A stretch of DNA of 64,000 bases from assembly GCA_026545225.1 (NCBI GenBank), contig CM048849.1, positions 46,720,336 to 46,784,335 of the forward strand, written 5' to 3'. Position 1 is the stretch's first letter. Every line of letters begins with the position of its first letter. Positions 12,501-25,300 of this stretch are shown here, in pieces. This DNA comes from Cornus controversa. Its lineage: Eukaryota; Streptophyta; Magnoliopsida; Cornales; Cornaceae. Under the pieces are notes generated by a model. It made no database searches. It saw nothing but the letters and a program-made list of their open reading frames with translations, and was not told the origin of the DNA. Both the position numbers and the translations under genes were made by a program.

Positions 12501-15500
12501 GATAAATCATAGAGAGACTTGTGCATTTGTAGTTTGTTAGTGTTAAGATGGATTTAGTTGAATTATTTCAGTTGCTGCACTGCATCAGCTTATTGATTCA
12601 ATACTAAAATTGTGAAATCTAGGTTGGCCGAGGATCCCGTGGTGATGTTACCATCTTGCCAACATTGGTTATCAATAACGTTCAATACCGAGGTTTGTTA
12701 TATACTCTCAAGTCATAATTTTACTTTCATTACCTTTGCTTGATATATTGGGAAAATCTGACAACAACCGCATGTATTTTGTGATTATATGAAGCTATAT
12801 TGAGAGTGGTGCAGAGATATTTTAATCTAATATTTCAATGCTCCTATGTTGATCTCGTTAGTTGAGGTCCAAATGCTAGAATTCGTAAAGTTCCTGAGTT
12901 TGGAAATTTACATTGCTTTTTGTCACTGGTTACTATTTTCCCATTTTTTTTCTACAGGCTAGTGTGAAGGAGATTCATCCACATCCTTTTCTCCCTCGCT
13001 GATTTTCTCTTACTTATAGTACCATAACAATCATGGTTTGCCATGTCACAATGGTGTAAAAAAATCAATTGGTTATCGATTAAAAAAAATGTTTCTCTTA
13101 TTAATGATTCAAACTGATTGATAAAAATAATTATCATTCTGTTTGCTTACTTTTCTTCCAGTGATTTAACTTCTCATTTTATTTCATACTTCGACTTCAT
13201 AGATGCTTTTTTCATACATAATCTATTCACCACTGTTTTTCACTTCTCAAGTTCTCCCCACCTTTTAGCCTCCTCTGATTATAATGTTCTTATCAACTAG
13301 TTATTTGGACTGATCCCATTTGCTATTGCTCATAGACAATATCAATATGATTTCATCATCATCCTTGCCTTTGTTCCATGTGAATGGGGTCGGCCACATG
13401 AATTCTCTTTTTCCATTCTTTCCTACTAGAAACCACGTCTCTTACAATATGTAGTCTTTTAAAATCATTTTTAATTACTTCATCCCATGAAAGTTTTGAC
13501 CGGCCTCTTTGTTGCTTACCTTCTAGGCAAACAACTTTTCCCCTCCTAACCGGTGCATCTTCTGCTCTACGTTGTATATGACCATACCATCTAAGCCTAC
13601 AATATCAATATGATTTCTTTATATCAAAGCATCTATTACGTGTACCTATTGGGGTTCTAAAGTTCTTGTGTTGTCCTTTCTGAAGGAAAACTGGAGAGGA
13701 CTGCAGTGCTGAAAGCGATATGCGCTGGATTTAAGGAGTCCACCGAACCTCGAATTTGTTTGAGTGGAGGTTTGATGCTACTACATTGTTTTTTAGTCTG
13801 TACTTATAATTGTGACTAATTCATGAAGTACGCGAAATGAACATATACCCTTTCTTATTGTCAATCTGATATTGTTACAGATCTTGAGACCAATCAATGT
13901 CTTGAAAGAAATGGTGGCTGTTGGCAGGACTCACAATCTAATATAACTGCTTGCAAGGTATGATGTTAAGAGTGTACTACATAGACCTTATAAATAATGT
14001 CTCTCATAAAATATGATTTATAAGCTTTAGAAAGCATTTCTAGAATTGGTCATTTATTACTTATACCGCGATCTTGTCTTTCTTTAGGACACATTTAGGG
14101 GAAGAATTTGTGAATGCCCTTCGAAAAATGGTGTTCAGTACAAGGGAGATGGTTATACATCTTGTCAAGGTACATATTTTCCCATTAAAAAAGAAAAAAG
14201 AAAGATTTTGGCTTATGACATCATACCAATGTTGGCGAATGTATGTTCCTTTTTGTGAAAGTGTATCTGTTAGAGTTCTGCTAGGACCTCTTCCTGCATT
14301 GCTCAATTTTTTTTACTCTAATTCACATGGAAAATGTTTGATTCAATGTCGCAGATCTGTTGAATGTAGAACCTTATCCAGTTTCTATGCGAGTGTTCCA
14401 TAAGTGCGGTCTTATATCATTTATTTTTCAGATGCGGCCATGGAATCCAATGATAGATGATTACATTGGAGAATTTGTAAGCTTGGGCAATGCACATTAA
14501 GGTTCAGATAACAAAAATAAATAAATAATATCTTAGTTACACTTCTAACTTATATATAAAAAGGAGGAAAATAAATAATAAGCTAAAGAAATCATGACTA
14601 AATCTAAATATTTTGGCCTAGAAACTTCTTTGAGTGTCAAACTTGTATAGATAAATAGAATGGCATAATAAGTACAGATAAAAAGACTTGAATCCATGAC
14701 CTCTCAGAATCAAACTCTTTTCATGTTAGATTAAGAGCTGTTTCGAAATTTTAAGCTATTAGAGAGCTTACATAATATTAATTTTAAAAGTTTAATTTTA
14801 TTTTTTTTAAATTTCTAAAAGTTTTAATATTAATTTTTTAGTTCCAAATATATAAAGAGAGTGGCAGATTGAGCCTGAATTGAGCATCATGAATACAATT
14901 GATAATTGCTAACCTCTTGGTTTAAATATTAGTGGGTTTCAAGATTTAGACTTACCTAATATTTGGTGGATATAAAAGGGTTGTCAAGTCAAGTAAATTT
15001 ATTAGGTGCCATCTTTATTATTCTTGTTACATTTTATTGTGTGGGTTGGTTGGATCTATGTAGAAATTTCTCCAAACTAATTCAATCTGTATTGTTGCAC
15101 TGGTTAAGTTGCTTCCCATGTTTGCAGAAAGTCCATAAGGATAATCTAACCTCAATATCATTTACAATAGTTTGAAAGCAAAAAGGTAAAAAGTAGAGGC
15201 ACACGCTTCTATTGTGTTTGTTTAGAATAGATTGAATGTATTCAACCCAGGATGCAATCTCTTTTCAAGGATAGCACTAGCTCTTTTCATGGAAGGTTAA
15301 TTATGTGAAGCTACCTTACCTCACCTTGCCAACTTTTTCTAATGGTATGCATATTTTAGGCAATCAAGTATGCAACTTTAGTAAGAAATAAGAAAATACT
15401 AGCTAAAGAAAGATGGAAACCAAATATATGATTTCATTAGCTTGGAACATTGATTTTTAATTAGTTTCCTACTCTAATTAATACAAAATTTTGGTGTGTC

Positions 15501-17641
15501 TAGTCTCATAGTATTCTTAACTTCCCAAATCCAACATATTTTGGTGGGAGACATATTCTACTTCACTTGAGGAGAAAGCAATGTAAAAGATATACATGTG
15601 TGTGTGCGTGTGTGTGTGTATTGAGTGAACCAGGATCTCCCTAAATTCAGCATGTAAAGTTGCAAGTTTACATTCATGTTTTTATGATGAAAATTCTTGT
15701 TTGTTTATGTTGGTTCTGGAGTTGTACAAACTTCTACCCACATGGGCCATATCTAATGTAATTATAATACCATACCTCTAGCTACTTAACCTTTTCTCTT
15801 TAATTGACAGCTGTGGGACCTGGTAGGTGTGCAATAAACAATGGCAATTGCTGGTCAGAAACTAAAAATGGGAAAACATTTTCCGCTTGCTCAGTTCAGT
15901 GATGTTATCCCTTTTATTTCATTCTTATTGATGGTTTTTCTTCTATCTTTTCCACTTATTTTAAACCTTAAAACTCTGCATGTTTATTGATCCCTATCTT
16001 GCTACATTTTTTCTAAAACAAAATAGGAGTCCGACCTTACAGGCTGCCGTTGTCCATCTGGCTTTCACGGGGATGGTCATAAATGTGAAGGTGCGCTTCT
16101 GTGCTACCACTGGGCTTTTCTGATAACAGTATACAACATTTTATACGTCCGAGTTATTAGATGTTTTGAATCCTAAATCGTTACTCCAAAATCAATAATT
16201 GTACTTTTGCTTCTGTTTGTGTCCCAGATATTAATGAATGCAAGGAAGGTCTAGCTTGTAAGTGCAGTGGATGTACCTGTAAGAACACATGGGGTGGATA
16301 CGACTGCAAGTGTAGCGGCAACAAATTGTACATAATGGAGCAAGACACATGTATTGGTAAGAGGGAATTTCAGTTTTAAATCTGAATGAATCAATTTTCA
16401 GAAAGTTTAGCATCTACTTGTTGTGCACAAGTTATGCTATCAAACACCTGTGGTGTATTGTTACTTTGGTTTAAAATTAGTGACTATTTTGTAGGATCCA
16501 TGTTTCTGTCTTATTTGTGTACATTTCATGTGCATAGGAAGTTGAGCCTTTAGTTTTTGCCTCTAGATTGGTGGTTTCTTAGACAAGATCTCAACTGCTA
16601 CAATTAATATACACATTTATCTATAGAAAAACTATTAAATAAGATGAAAAATGTTTTTTTTTCATTTGAGAGCATAGAGATTTGGGTTTAAAGTATATTT
16701 ATAGACCATGGTTAGTATTATTACATCAAATTCTAGACTATATAAAATGAGGGGGGACAAACATGGATAGACAATGATTCCAAGTCATTTATACATTTCA
16801 ATAAGTTCATCTTTGCTTTTAAAATTTTACATGCATTTGGAGTTTCATTCAATTTATACTCGAGGCAAGGCAAGAAATCCCAATCATTTGGGGTCGGCTA
16901 CATGATTATATTTTCCATTCCGATCCATCTAAGGCCATAACTTCAATTTCTTTTCTTATTTTTTTATAAATTTTTTTATGAATTAAGATCATTTCAAAAA
17001 TATTAAATTATAAGTTTAGGCAATGACTTCAGTTCACCCTAGATTATCTATTTGAAACTCCATTCTCAATGCTTTCATTATAATATTTTAGTCAACGAAT
17101 CCTGAATGCTCTGCTTAATCTTGGTATTGGCCATGGTAAACGGGCAAATCGCAGCATCTTTACTGCAAAAGATTGTATAAGAAATTTAACTGCCGGCCAT
17201 TGGCTTAATCATTCTCAGATGATACATGATATGCAAACGTATTATAACGGATACTTCCTCTTCATAAATTCTTAGAAAGAAGCCTTAGAAGTTGTGTTTA
17301 TCCATTGTGCAGAAAGAAATGGATCGAAATTCGGATGGTTTCTTGCCTTCTTGGTTCTAGCGGCTGTAGCAGGTGCTGGTATAGCTGGTTACATATTCTA
17401 CAAGTACAGGCTCCGGGTATGTCTGATGAATATTCATGATCAAAATGTTGTGTTCATCCCAGTTTATTTGTATTTCATTATTAAACACATGTTTATCTAA
17501 AATATTTCTTCTAATACACAGTCTTACATGGACACGGAGATTATGGCTATTATGTCACAATACATGCCACTTGACAACAATCACAGCAATCAAGTTGTCC
17601 ACCATGATTCTGAACCTCTACGACAAGGTTCATCTGTTTGA
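8533..17641 (+). CDS. VSR6: Vacuolar sorting receptor of the VSR5/6/7 clade, 12 coding exons, 637 aa
   Basis: A type I membrane receptor that binds vacuolar sorting signals of soluble cargo and cycles between Golgi/TGN and prevacuolar compartment. Exons: 8533-8848, 11507-12202, 12300-12388, 12623-12692, 13686-13769, 13881-13957, 14088-14169, 15811-15893, 16027-16090, 16228-16356, 17313-17416, 17522-17641; the frame is kept throughout. A signal peptide (about 1-30, cut before RFVVEKSS) precedes a PA domain (about 55-170), the cysteine-rich central domain ([28 protein letters not shown]), EGF-like repeats from about 420 to 563 including a DINEC calcium-binding type, one membrane span (about 571-591) and a tail with EIMAIM and the sorting tyrosine motif YMPL (612-615). 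Wording such as [13 protein letters not shown] and [18 protein letters not shown] fits Arabidopsis VSR5/6/7 better than VSR1-4; VSR6 is my best guess. Usual length is about 620-635. Exon 8 needs a weak GTTCAG donor. Confidence 0.93.
9500..9608. repeat. Inverted repeat around TC and TA tracts in VSR intron 1
   Basis: The left arm TAGCTATATCTCATGTTC (about 9500-9517) is matched in inverted form by GAACATGAGACATAGCTA (about 9587-9604). Between them lie (TC)n, (TA)n and a short unique stretch. It could form a hairpin but looks like a repeat-expansion product. Confidence 0.6.
9823..10000. repeat. Tandem duplication in VSR intron 1 (period about 88 bp)
   Basis: Two near-identical copies share GTCAATATT and TTATGCAAGGGAGTGAAATT and both end with GGTTACTTCCTTTCTT. 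The second begins near 9919. They lie in the 2.66-kb intron 1 (8849-11506). Confidence 0.75.
10284..10906. mobile_element. 623-bp non-autonomous hAT MITE in VSR intron 1
   Basis: The ends read TAGAGGTATAACTCGGG and, inverted from the right, TACGGGTGCAACTTGGG, a diverged TIR pair. The element is flanked by a perfect 8-bp target duplication, GGCAAAAT (10276-10283 and 10907-10914), diagnostic of hAT-type insertion. Subterminal GGTT / AACC motifs are dense. It has no transposase. A partial relative is nested at about 21450-21625. Confidence 0.85.
13355..13602 (-). mobile_element. RTE-type LINE fragment (ORF C-terminus/3' end) in VSR intron 4
   Basis: Read on the minus strand it encodes [18 protein letters not shown], then [18 protein letters not shown], the signature C-terminal block of plant RTE LINE polyproteins, followed by the common GTCGGCCAC...CATGTG 3' segment. 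It is a 5'-truncated copy, antisense to VSR. Confidence 0.75.
14170..15810 (+). other. VSR intron 7, no further element recognised
   Basis: This 1.64-kb intron is AT-rich and includes a short (GT)n run near 15597-15620. No gene and no clear transposon termini were found. The donor follows TCTTGTCAAG and the acceptor is TTGACAG. Confidence 0.6.
16861..16955 (-). mobile_element. RTE-type LINE 3'-end relic in VSR intron 10
   Basis: The string CAATCATTTGGGGTCGGCTACATGA followed by a TTCCATTC block is the same 3' segment seen at 13355-13420 and 29985-30110. Only the very end of the LINE remains. Limits are approximate. Confidence 0.5.
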
Positions 17642-18000
17642 GAAAGGTAGCTTGCTATCTTTGTTTAGAGTTCTTTTTTCTTTTTCCTATTCTTCGCCTA
17701 CGTTCTTTTCATGGCAACTAAATATGGTTATTTTTGCAGAAGCAGAAGTGATCAGGCTAAAGGAAAATCTTCCGTGAAAGGGATGGATTACGCTCGTTCT
17801 GATATTTAGATCCATCCGACGACCATCAAGTGAATTATCTTTTTAGGATGAATGTGAATTATCCATATACAGGAAATTTCTTCATGGAACCCTCTTCCTC
17901 TGTGTAAATAATAATATTGAGATGTAAATGGAGGCCTAGTGAATGTAAGGATGTCATTATAAGGATTCATATATTTGATGAATACACATACATTAGTGAA
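17642..18000 (+). other. VSR 3' UTR with a 93-bp intron just after the stop codon
   Basis: The stop TGA is 17639-17641. Only five bases later an AAAG|GTAGCT donor appears, and a TTTTTGCAG acceptor ends at 17739, defining an intron at 17647-17739. The junction lies within 50 bases of the stop, so it should not trigger decay. The 3' UTR probably ends in the AATAATATTGAG or later AT-rich stretch near 17905-18000; no transcript evidence is available. Confidence 0.55.
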
Positions 18001-18242
18001 GAAGAGGGAATGTGATAAATTAAGATGCTACTTTCCCCAACTACATGGTTATTAATTCCTTCTTCTGTCAATTTGGCAGATTATAGATGAAGTTTTGCTA
18101 AATCTTTGGAATTCTTGTGCATTTGCATAATGTTTTTGTATTGGTGGGGAGATATTACCAAGAACCTCTTTTAGGATCAAGTTTATTGTATACTAGCTAA
18201 ATCATTACTGAGGTTATGTCAAATGCAGGGAGCTATCGTCAT

Positions 18243-18392
18243 TGTTTGGTACAATGGTAAAGCTCAGATGAGGGCTCGTGCAAATAATGTCAAAAGTTAA
18301 GTTTGTACCCGTTGATCCCGTCATTCTGAGCAACCACTTTGTGCAATAATGTTGATGTTGAAAGTTAAGGCTATAACCAGCCCGTTCCATCC
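18243..18392 (+). mobile_element. Degenerate Au-like SINE relic between the VSR and MRD1 3' ends
   Basis: TTTGGTACAATGGTAAAGC resembles a SINE box A region, and the downstream GAGCAACCACTTTGTGCAA plus GTTAAGGCT stretch resembles the body of plant Au SINEs. Box B is hardly recognisable. Family assignment is from memory and uncertain. Confidence 0.35.
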
Positions 18393-18399
18393 TTGTATC

Positions 18400-19388
18400 A
18401 ATCCACATGAATTATGAAAATATTCAAGTCAAACATTTTAAACGTGAACACTCTACAAAAACTAGCAATTACAAGAAACAAATCACTATAAACAAGCTAC
18501 ATAATTCCTCTCCCATTGGCAAGAAACCCAACACCCTCACTTTAGGGGAATTGACTCTCGTTGCTATTTCAGAATCCTTATTGGATTGTTAGGAGTAAAT
18601 TAAAGACACGCAGACAGAATTATGAGGCACTTCATGAGGTGGATTTAAAGTACAAATGCCAACACGGAATGATTCAACTTTAAATAATTTAAAATCACCA
18701 AGAGTTGTGACCGAGTGATATTTCCCCTGCCTTTCACAGCGTTAGAGTCTAATAAATATTGATTCTTGGCTACTGGCAATTGATTTTAATTGAATTTCAA
18801 TATTCCACAATTTAAGCCGAAATGCAAATGTGCTATTAAGACACATCATAATTTCATCCTGCAATATCTTGGTTCGACTTCAATTCAAAACGACTATTTG
18901 GGTGGTAGGAAAAAAAGAAGAAACGAAAGATAACCGAAAACTCTCTTCCATACAATGAGCACTCCACTCACTAAGCTCAAACCTTCATTGCTGATGGATC
19001 ACCAGGCTGTCATGGTGATAGGACGTGAACTCAGTTGGAGCACCCTTCATGAATCTGTTTGCTTACTTCTCTTACCTGTTCTTATCTTCCTCACTTTGGT
19101 CCCCAACACCAAAGGGAGAGAAGAATAATCAAAAGGAAAATCACAGAAAGGAAAATACACTAATAAAATGTATGTGAAAACTTCGACGTCAAGAAAATAT
19201 GGACATTGAACAAGCTTTTCAACTCATTCACTCTATAGTAACTTACATTTCGCGCGGTTGTTTCTAAGAAAGGCTTGTAAACATCTTCTGAGCTCCCAAC
19301 ATGGAAAAATGGGACTAATAATTTACGAATATATATCTATATATTAAAAGAACACACGAAATATACAACACCACACATTGCAAAAACA
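18400..19388. other. Convergent 3' intergenic region and MRD1 3' UTR
   Basis: The two genes converge here. About 1 kb separates the SINE relic from the MRD1 stop codon and must hold the MRD1 3' UTR and terminator on the minus strand. Short ORFs in it have no recognisable product. Confidence 0.5.
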
Positions 19389-22300
19389 CTAATCTGCAAT
19401 TCTTTCAAACTTGACACTGCCTTCGTCCAAGATGGTCATGTGTTTCCTTTTCTTGGATAACTTTGATGAATTTTGATACCCATTTTGCTCATCAGTAAAC
19501 TGAGCAGCCGTTCGTGCCCTTAATTCTTCTAAGCTTTCACCTTCCTTGGCTCTCTCCAGAACCTGAAATTCAGGTCGTCAGTTATGGCTGCCTTTCTATG
19601 GTTTGTAGGCACATATAGATGTTTCAGAGAATTCATGGAAGACTTACCAGATGACGACCATACAAATGGGTGTTTGAAAGAGTTTGAAGCGCATTCTGAG
19701 CCTCCTGCTTAGTAACATACTCCACGAAAGCAAAGCCTCTATGGTTCCCAAACCTCATTGGCAGCCTTAAGCTCTTAATCTGTACCACAACAAGAAACTT
19801 AGTAGCCAACTAGAGAGAGAAAAACTAAAATATTGAGCTCTATAACCACCGAGATAACATATATGCACTCATAACAAAATGATAACTAAAACAAAAGAAA
19901 TGAGTGATGCTAAGATTTAATGGATGGTGGTTGAAAGTATTATCCTTGGGTAAATATTTGCAATAAACATCTTGGCCCTAAGTTCTGTTCTGGAAGATGA
20001 TCTTAGTGAGTTATAATCCTGAATGATGGTAGTTATAATTCTTTAATCCTGAATGAATGTTTATAAATTCACAAGAAGAAGATATTAACATTGAGAGAGA
20101 GAGAGAGTGTGTGAAATTCATGACAAGATATTAACATTGAGAGAGAGAGAGAAGGGGGCAAAGAGAGAACTGCTTTTAGGTTTACAGTTCATAACAGATG
20201 GTGGGTGCACTCAGTTGAAAGACGAAAATCTCAATAAGTTATATTCCAAAATGACAGAAGTTGTAATTTATTGATCTTTGAACTACTTCGCAAGTTTATA
20301 TACACTCACTGATTAACCAATCAAAAGACCCAGACAATACGCAACATGGGGCATTTTGAACTAACTTCAGGCATAGAGATTTGGCCGGGGCAGTGTGTGT
20401 TGGCTTATTAGATTGAACAGAGTTATTTCAAAGCATCACTGATCTCAAATTTGAGTTCAATAGGTAAATGCAATACAACAAACCTTGTTCCTAGAAAAAT
20501 TAAGTGCCATGTGGCACACATCTAAATTCCATTGAGGAAATTGAGGAATTTAGTACAACAGAGAGAAGCAGAATCATTTTACTCTCATCACATTACAATT
20601 AAAGGACTATGAAAGTCCAATTTAATTTAAAATATGCCTCTGCCACATCATTCTAAGTATAGATTCTCAATAGAAAATATGTTCGTACAACATTTTCCAT
20701 AAAATGAATCAAAGTGGAGACCCCCATGAAACTTCTTTTCTAATTTTCCTTTCCCCTTCTATTCATGGTAGCATGTTCCCTAGATCCCTCCAAACTCTCC
20801 CAATAAACCTTAACAACGAACCCTAATCCACGTAATTAGCAACAATCAACTATACTTGCTGACCACTCAGACTAGCTTTTTATAGCTCAACTATTTTGCA
20901 CCTGAACTTCATGATTCGAAAATCATTTCAATATTCCAGGTACAAAAACATTAGCCTAACATTTGCATTTCCAACTACATTGTATTCTATACAAGTTAAT
21001 TTCAAGGCATCAATTATAATGTATTATGGATGAGGTACTGCTAAGTAATCATTGGCATGTTGTCGTATATTACAGTTACAAGTCTCACCCACTCTAAAAG
21101 AACCTTTGCATTTTTTTATAGGATAAATTTACCCTGACCTCCCTGAGATTTGCAATCAATCTGCACCCTCAGTTTAAACTTTGGCAAAAATCACTCACTG
21201 TCAAGACTAAGGACCCGTTTGGGATTGCTTCTCAACCGTTGAGAAGCACTTTTAACCCAAAAAAATGTGTTGAGAAGCGTTTGGTGATGAAAAGAAGCGC
21301 GTTTAGGGAGTAGAGTTTCAATCCAAAAAGCGCTTTTTGATGAAGTTCAAAATTGGAGCTTCTGAAATTGCGTTGGCGATAGTTGTCTGATATTTTAGGT
21401 CATTTATTTTTTTTGGACAATATAATCCATGTTTACTTTTTTATAAAAACAATATTACCTCTTATATAGTATATTTAAAATTAAAATATATATAAAAATA
21501 AGTTTGTGTTGAGATTTTTCAACCCAGGTCCAACACTAATTTTAAAATTGTTGCCAAAACCCATGAAAAATCGAATTGGGCTCGAGTTGGTTTGAGTTAA
21601 CCCTCAAGTTGCGCCTTTAGACTAATGCACATCTTATTATTGTATGGGTAAAATAGTAAAATTAATAATAAAAATGCTTTAAGCAGCACTGTTACCAAAT
21701 AACTTTAAGTATAAAAAGTGCTTTATAAAATACATCACCAAACGCCTAGCATGCTTTTTACTCACCGCACTTTTATAACAGCTCTTCCAATAAAAGAGCT
21801 TTGACTGTTACAACAGCAATGCCAAACGGGCACTAAGACCCTAACGCCCCAAACAATTGATGGTGAAGTGACAAATTTACTCTCATTTATTATATCCATA
21901 AACATCTAAATTGCTCACATCGTGTAATTGATGGAAGTATTAAGAGGAAGTTAAAGGGTAGTTTTTATCCTTCTAAAAATGGACATAATGGTCAGTAAAT
22001 GATTTGCAGGGGTAACTTTATCATTTCATTATAGCAGGGCATTTTTGGTATTTAGAAAAAATCTAGGCTTTAATTGATCCCTAACGGCTTGGGGCTAAGG
22101 CTAACAATAGTTTTACCATAACCTCAAGGGAAGTTAACCACAATTTTGACCAAAATTTAAATTAAGGATGCCAATTGCAAACTTCAGCGGAGGTCATGGT
22201 AATTCACCCTTTCTTATTTTGTTCCCAAAATATGGCCTAAATTACTCCAGTGACCTGAGATTTAGATCAAGGTTATTTTCTACGTATGCATATTTTATGT

Positions 22301-25300
22301 GGACGTTGTTTGCGTCATATACAACAAAATTTAGTTGCTGACTTTTCCATAATCCAACAGCAAAATCCCCCTCTTTTTAACATAATAGCAAACATTTGGG
22401 AATGCAAATTCGAAAAAGATCATTCTTATCAACCACTAGTTTGGATCATATGAGGAAGTAGCTTCTTACTTCACATAATTATGACTTCCTGATTGAATAG
22501 CCTCTGGAAGTATTCATTTGCAATTTTTACAAAACAATATTTCGTAGACCATGAAACAGAGGTAGTTTTTTTCCAACGCTCGGTACTCTATTTTTTTTTA
22601 TAAGTAAAGCACAGTACTCTATTTCAAAATTGCAATTGTTGGGTACCAATAATCCCATCTCCTGCCATGTAGGAAGCATACCTACAATAATATCCAAAAA
22701 ATAACAAACAAAAATCACATGAATACCACATTTAATGGGGTACGTAAAAACACCAATTCAAAGATGAGGAGGTCAATCCACTGCATACCTTAACCAATGA
22801 TTGAGCCCTAAAACAACCCCATTTCCTTAATGTTAAGCCCCAAGGCAATCACCATTTCCTACTTCATGTCCTGTGTTTTCCCGTGTCTTCCTTACATTTC
22901 CATAAACTCAGTGAACCCCTAAAAGATCACTCTTTCAAGATTCGACTTTCTCATAAGTACCAAATGATCACATAGGGGATTCATTAATAGAGTTGTGCAT
23001 CCAAGTTTCTAGGTGGAAACACAGTAAGAAATCCTTAGGGTCCAAGTAAATCCCAACAAGAGCTTTTTCTATAAATAAACTCCATAATATAAGAAACCTA
23101 AGTATAATAGGAATTTGAAACAAATATCCAACAACAGTTCAGAGAGAGAGAGAGTATTTGCATATAATGGTGAGCATATTCTCAGGAATATTCCAAGTGG
23201 TGAAGGTGGTACCATTGTAGTCAGGAATGTAAAATACTTCTGCAACCTACTCGATCGACCGACTCACTTTCTACGAATACATGGCTGGTGACCTCATTTT
23301 CAAGCATCAATTCAATAATAATGTCAAAGCAAAGTATAATTCTAGCGGTAATTAGAAGCTACCATTCTGAACATATACATAGATATTATGGTAAACACCA
23401 TCCTGAATATTTATTGTTGTGAAAAACAGTCGCAAACCAAACACAATCACGAAACACGACACAAAACGAATCAAGCACAACGCACATAACACAAGAATTT
23501 ACGTGGTTCGGCGATGTGCTTACGTCCACGGCAAAGATCCGGCAAAAGATTTCACTATACGAAAATTAGGAGATTACAAGTTTAAACCCAAACCCTAGCT
23601 CTCGCTCTCTCACTCTCTTTCTGCAGTTTTAGTGTTTTCTCTCGTCTGTACCTCCAAACCCTTAGATGCCCTTATATATTGGGCTAAAAGAGAGTCCTAA
23701 CTCGGGTCCAAAACCCGCAAGTGAAAAACGGGTCATAAAATTTTCCCCATTTTTCTGGTCAATCGGGTCGCGGCCCGAGACAAAATTCGGGCCACAACAT
23801 AACATATATCAAGTGAAGTACAAATCTACTTCCAACTAGATGCCATGATTTTGATTCTTTAGACGTATAGGAAGGGACAGAGGGAGAAGTCCATAAAAAA
23901 TAAATAAAAAATCAGCAAACTAATCTACTCACGGCTGCCTAAAGTTAAAAATGCATGAAATTAACACAGACATTTTACATATATAATAGAAACAGGCTGA
24001 CATTCTAGAGTAAGTATCATTTGGCAGTTATCTACAGGACAAAATAATTCAAGAGGCTTAGGCTTCTATTGAATGTCAAGAACCTATTAATGACTCTCTT
24101 CGAAATTTTCAACAAATTATAGAAACTTAAGGTTTGAAGTTGGGACTTGAAAAAAAAGTCTAGATAAACCTCAGTTTCTAGTATAGATAAAAGAAGAACG
24201 AGAAAAAGAAAAAAAGGCACAATAACATGCACAAGACTTGCAAAAAAAAGAAACATTTAGCAAATCCTGTCAGGAATTCTGAAGTACATATTTGCTTCTT
24301 CCTTATTTTCTAACATACTAAAAAGTTGCAGCCTTCAGGGTAATTTAACTTTGAAGAGGCAAGCAGCTACAAGATTCTCAGTATTAACGACTTGTCCATA
24401 TAAACAACTTGGATCAATATGAATCGTAAGACTTCTTAAAATGCCCCTCAGGACAATTTCTGGAACTTTCCAGGTGATCTTGACAGCTTGATTAGAAGAG
24501 ATAACTAAATCATCATAGTAGGATTGCGATCTAAATTTTTCATCAACTAATATATCCTCACTTTATATTTTTGATGAAAAAGCAATAAAAGGAGACTAAT
24601 TTAATTTCTTAGACTATGCAATGGCAATAACCAATAATTACCTGGCCAAATGGACTAAACAGCTGTCTGAGATCTTTCTCTGTTGCCTCAAAAGCTACAT
24701 TTCTCACAATTATTTTTGTTGAACTCCGATCCTTATCAACTTTTTTCTGTACTTGTTCATCCTTCTTAGCATGACAAAGTTGCAATATAAGAGCATGCCC
24801 ATCCAGAACAGTTCCCTGAAAGGGAGAGAATGCTAAGAATTCCAAATAAAATGCAACTATATTTGCTGAATTTGGCATTTGGTATGAAATATTACCTGTA
24901 AGTCCCTACAAACATTTGTTGCCGTTTCCACAGAATCAAGCTCTATAAAACCAAAACCCATGGAGACAGATTTTCCATTTTTCAAGTGCTTCTTCACCTG
25001 CAAATGGACAAAACAGAACAGTAACTTGAGAGAAGAACGTGATTGAATAACTTATAAAAAAAAAATAGAAGAAGAAGAAAAATGTGATTGAATAATTTTT
25101 ACATTTAAAAACACTACTGAGTAAGGACCAAAAAATTTACCCTGACACTTAAGATTCTTCCTTCCTTCACGTGTTCACTAAAATGCTTTCTCAGACTCTC
25201 ATCGGAAGTTTTGAAGTTGAGGTTCTTGACAAACAGTGATCGTGACTGTTGCAGAAGAGAAAATGTAGCAAACAACAAGTTACTAAAATAAATGCTTATT

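Larger units (their letters stand above)
21121..22209. mobile_element. Mutator-like element with about 70-bp TIRs in MRD1 intron 13, carrying nested elements
   Basis: The left end reads GGATAAATTTACCCTGACCT and the right end inverted reads GGGTGAATTACCATGACCT; similarity continues through TTTGCAAT and AGTTTAAACTTTGGCAAAA / ATTTAAATTTTGGTCAAAA. Flanking 9-mers TTTTTTATA (21112-21120) and TTTCTTATT (22210-22218) match at 7 of 9, fitting an old MULE target duplication. No transposase is present. A 623-bp MITE is inserted just inside the left TIR. Confidence 0.6.
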
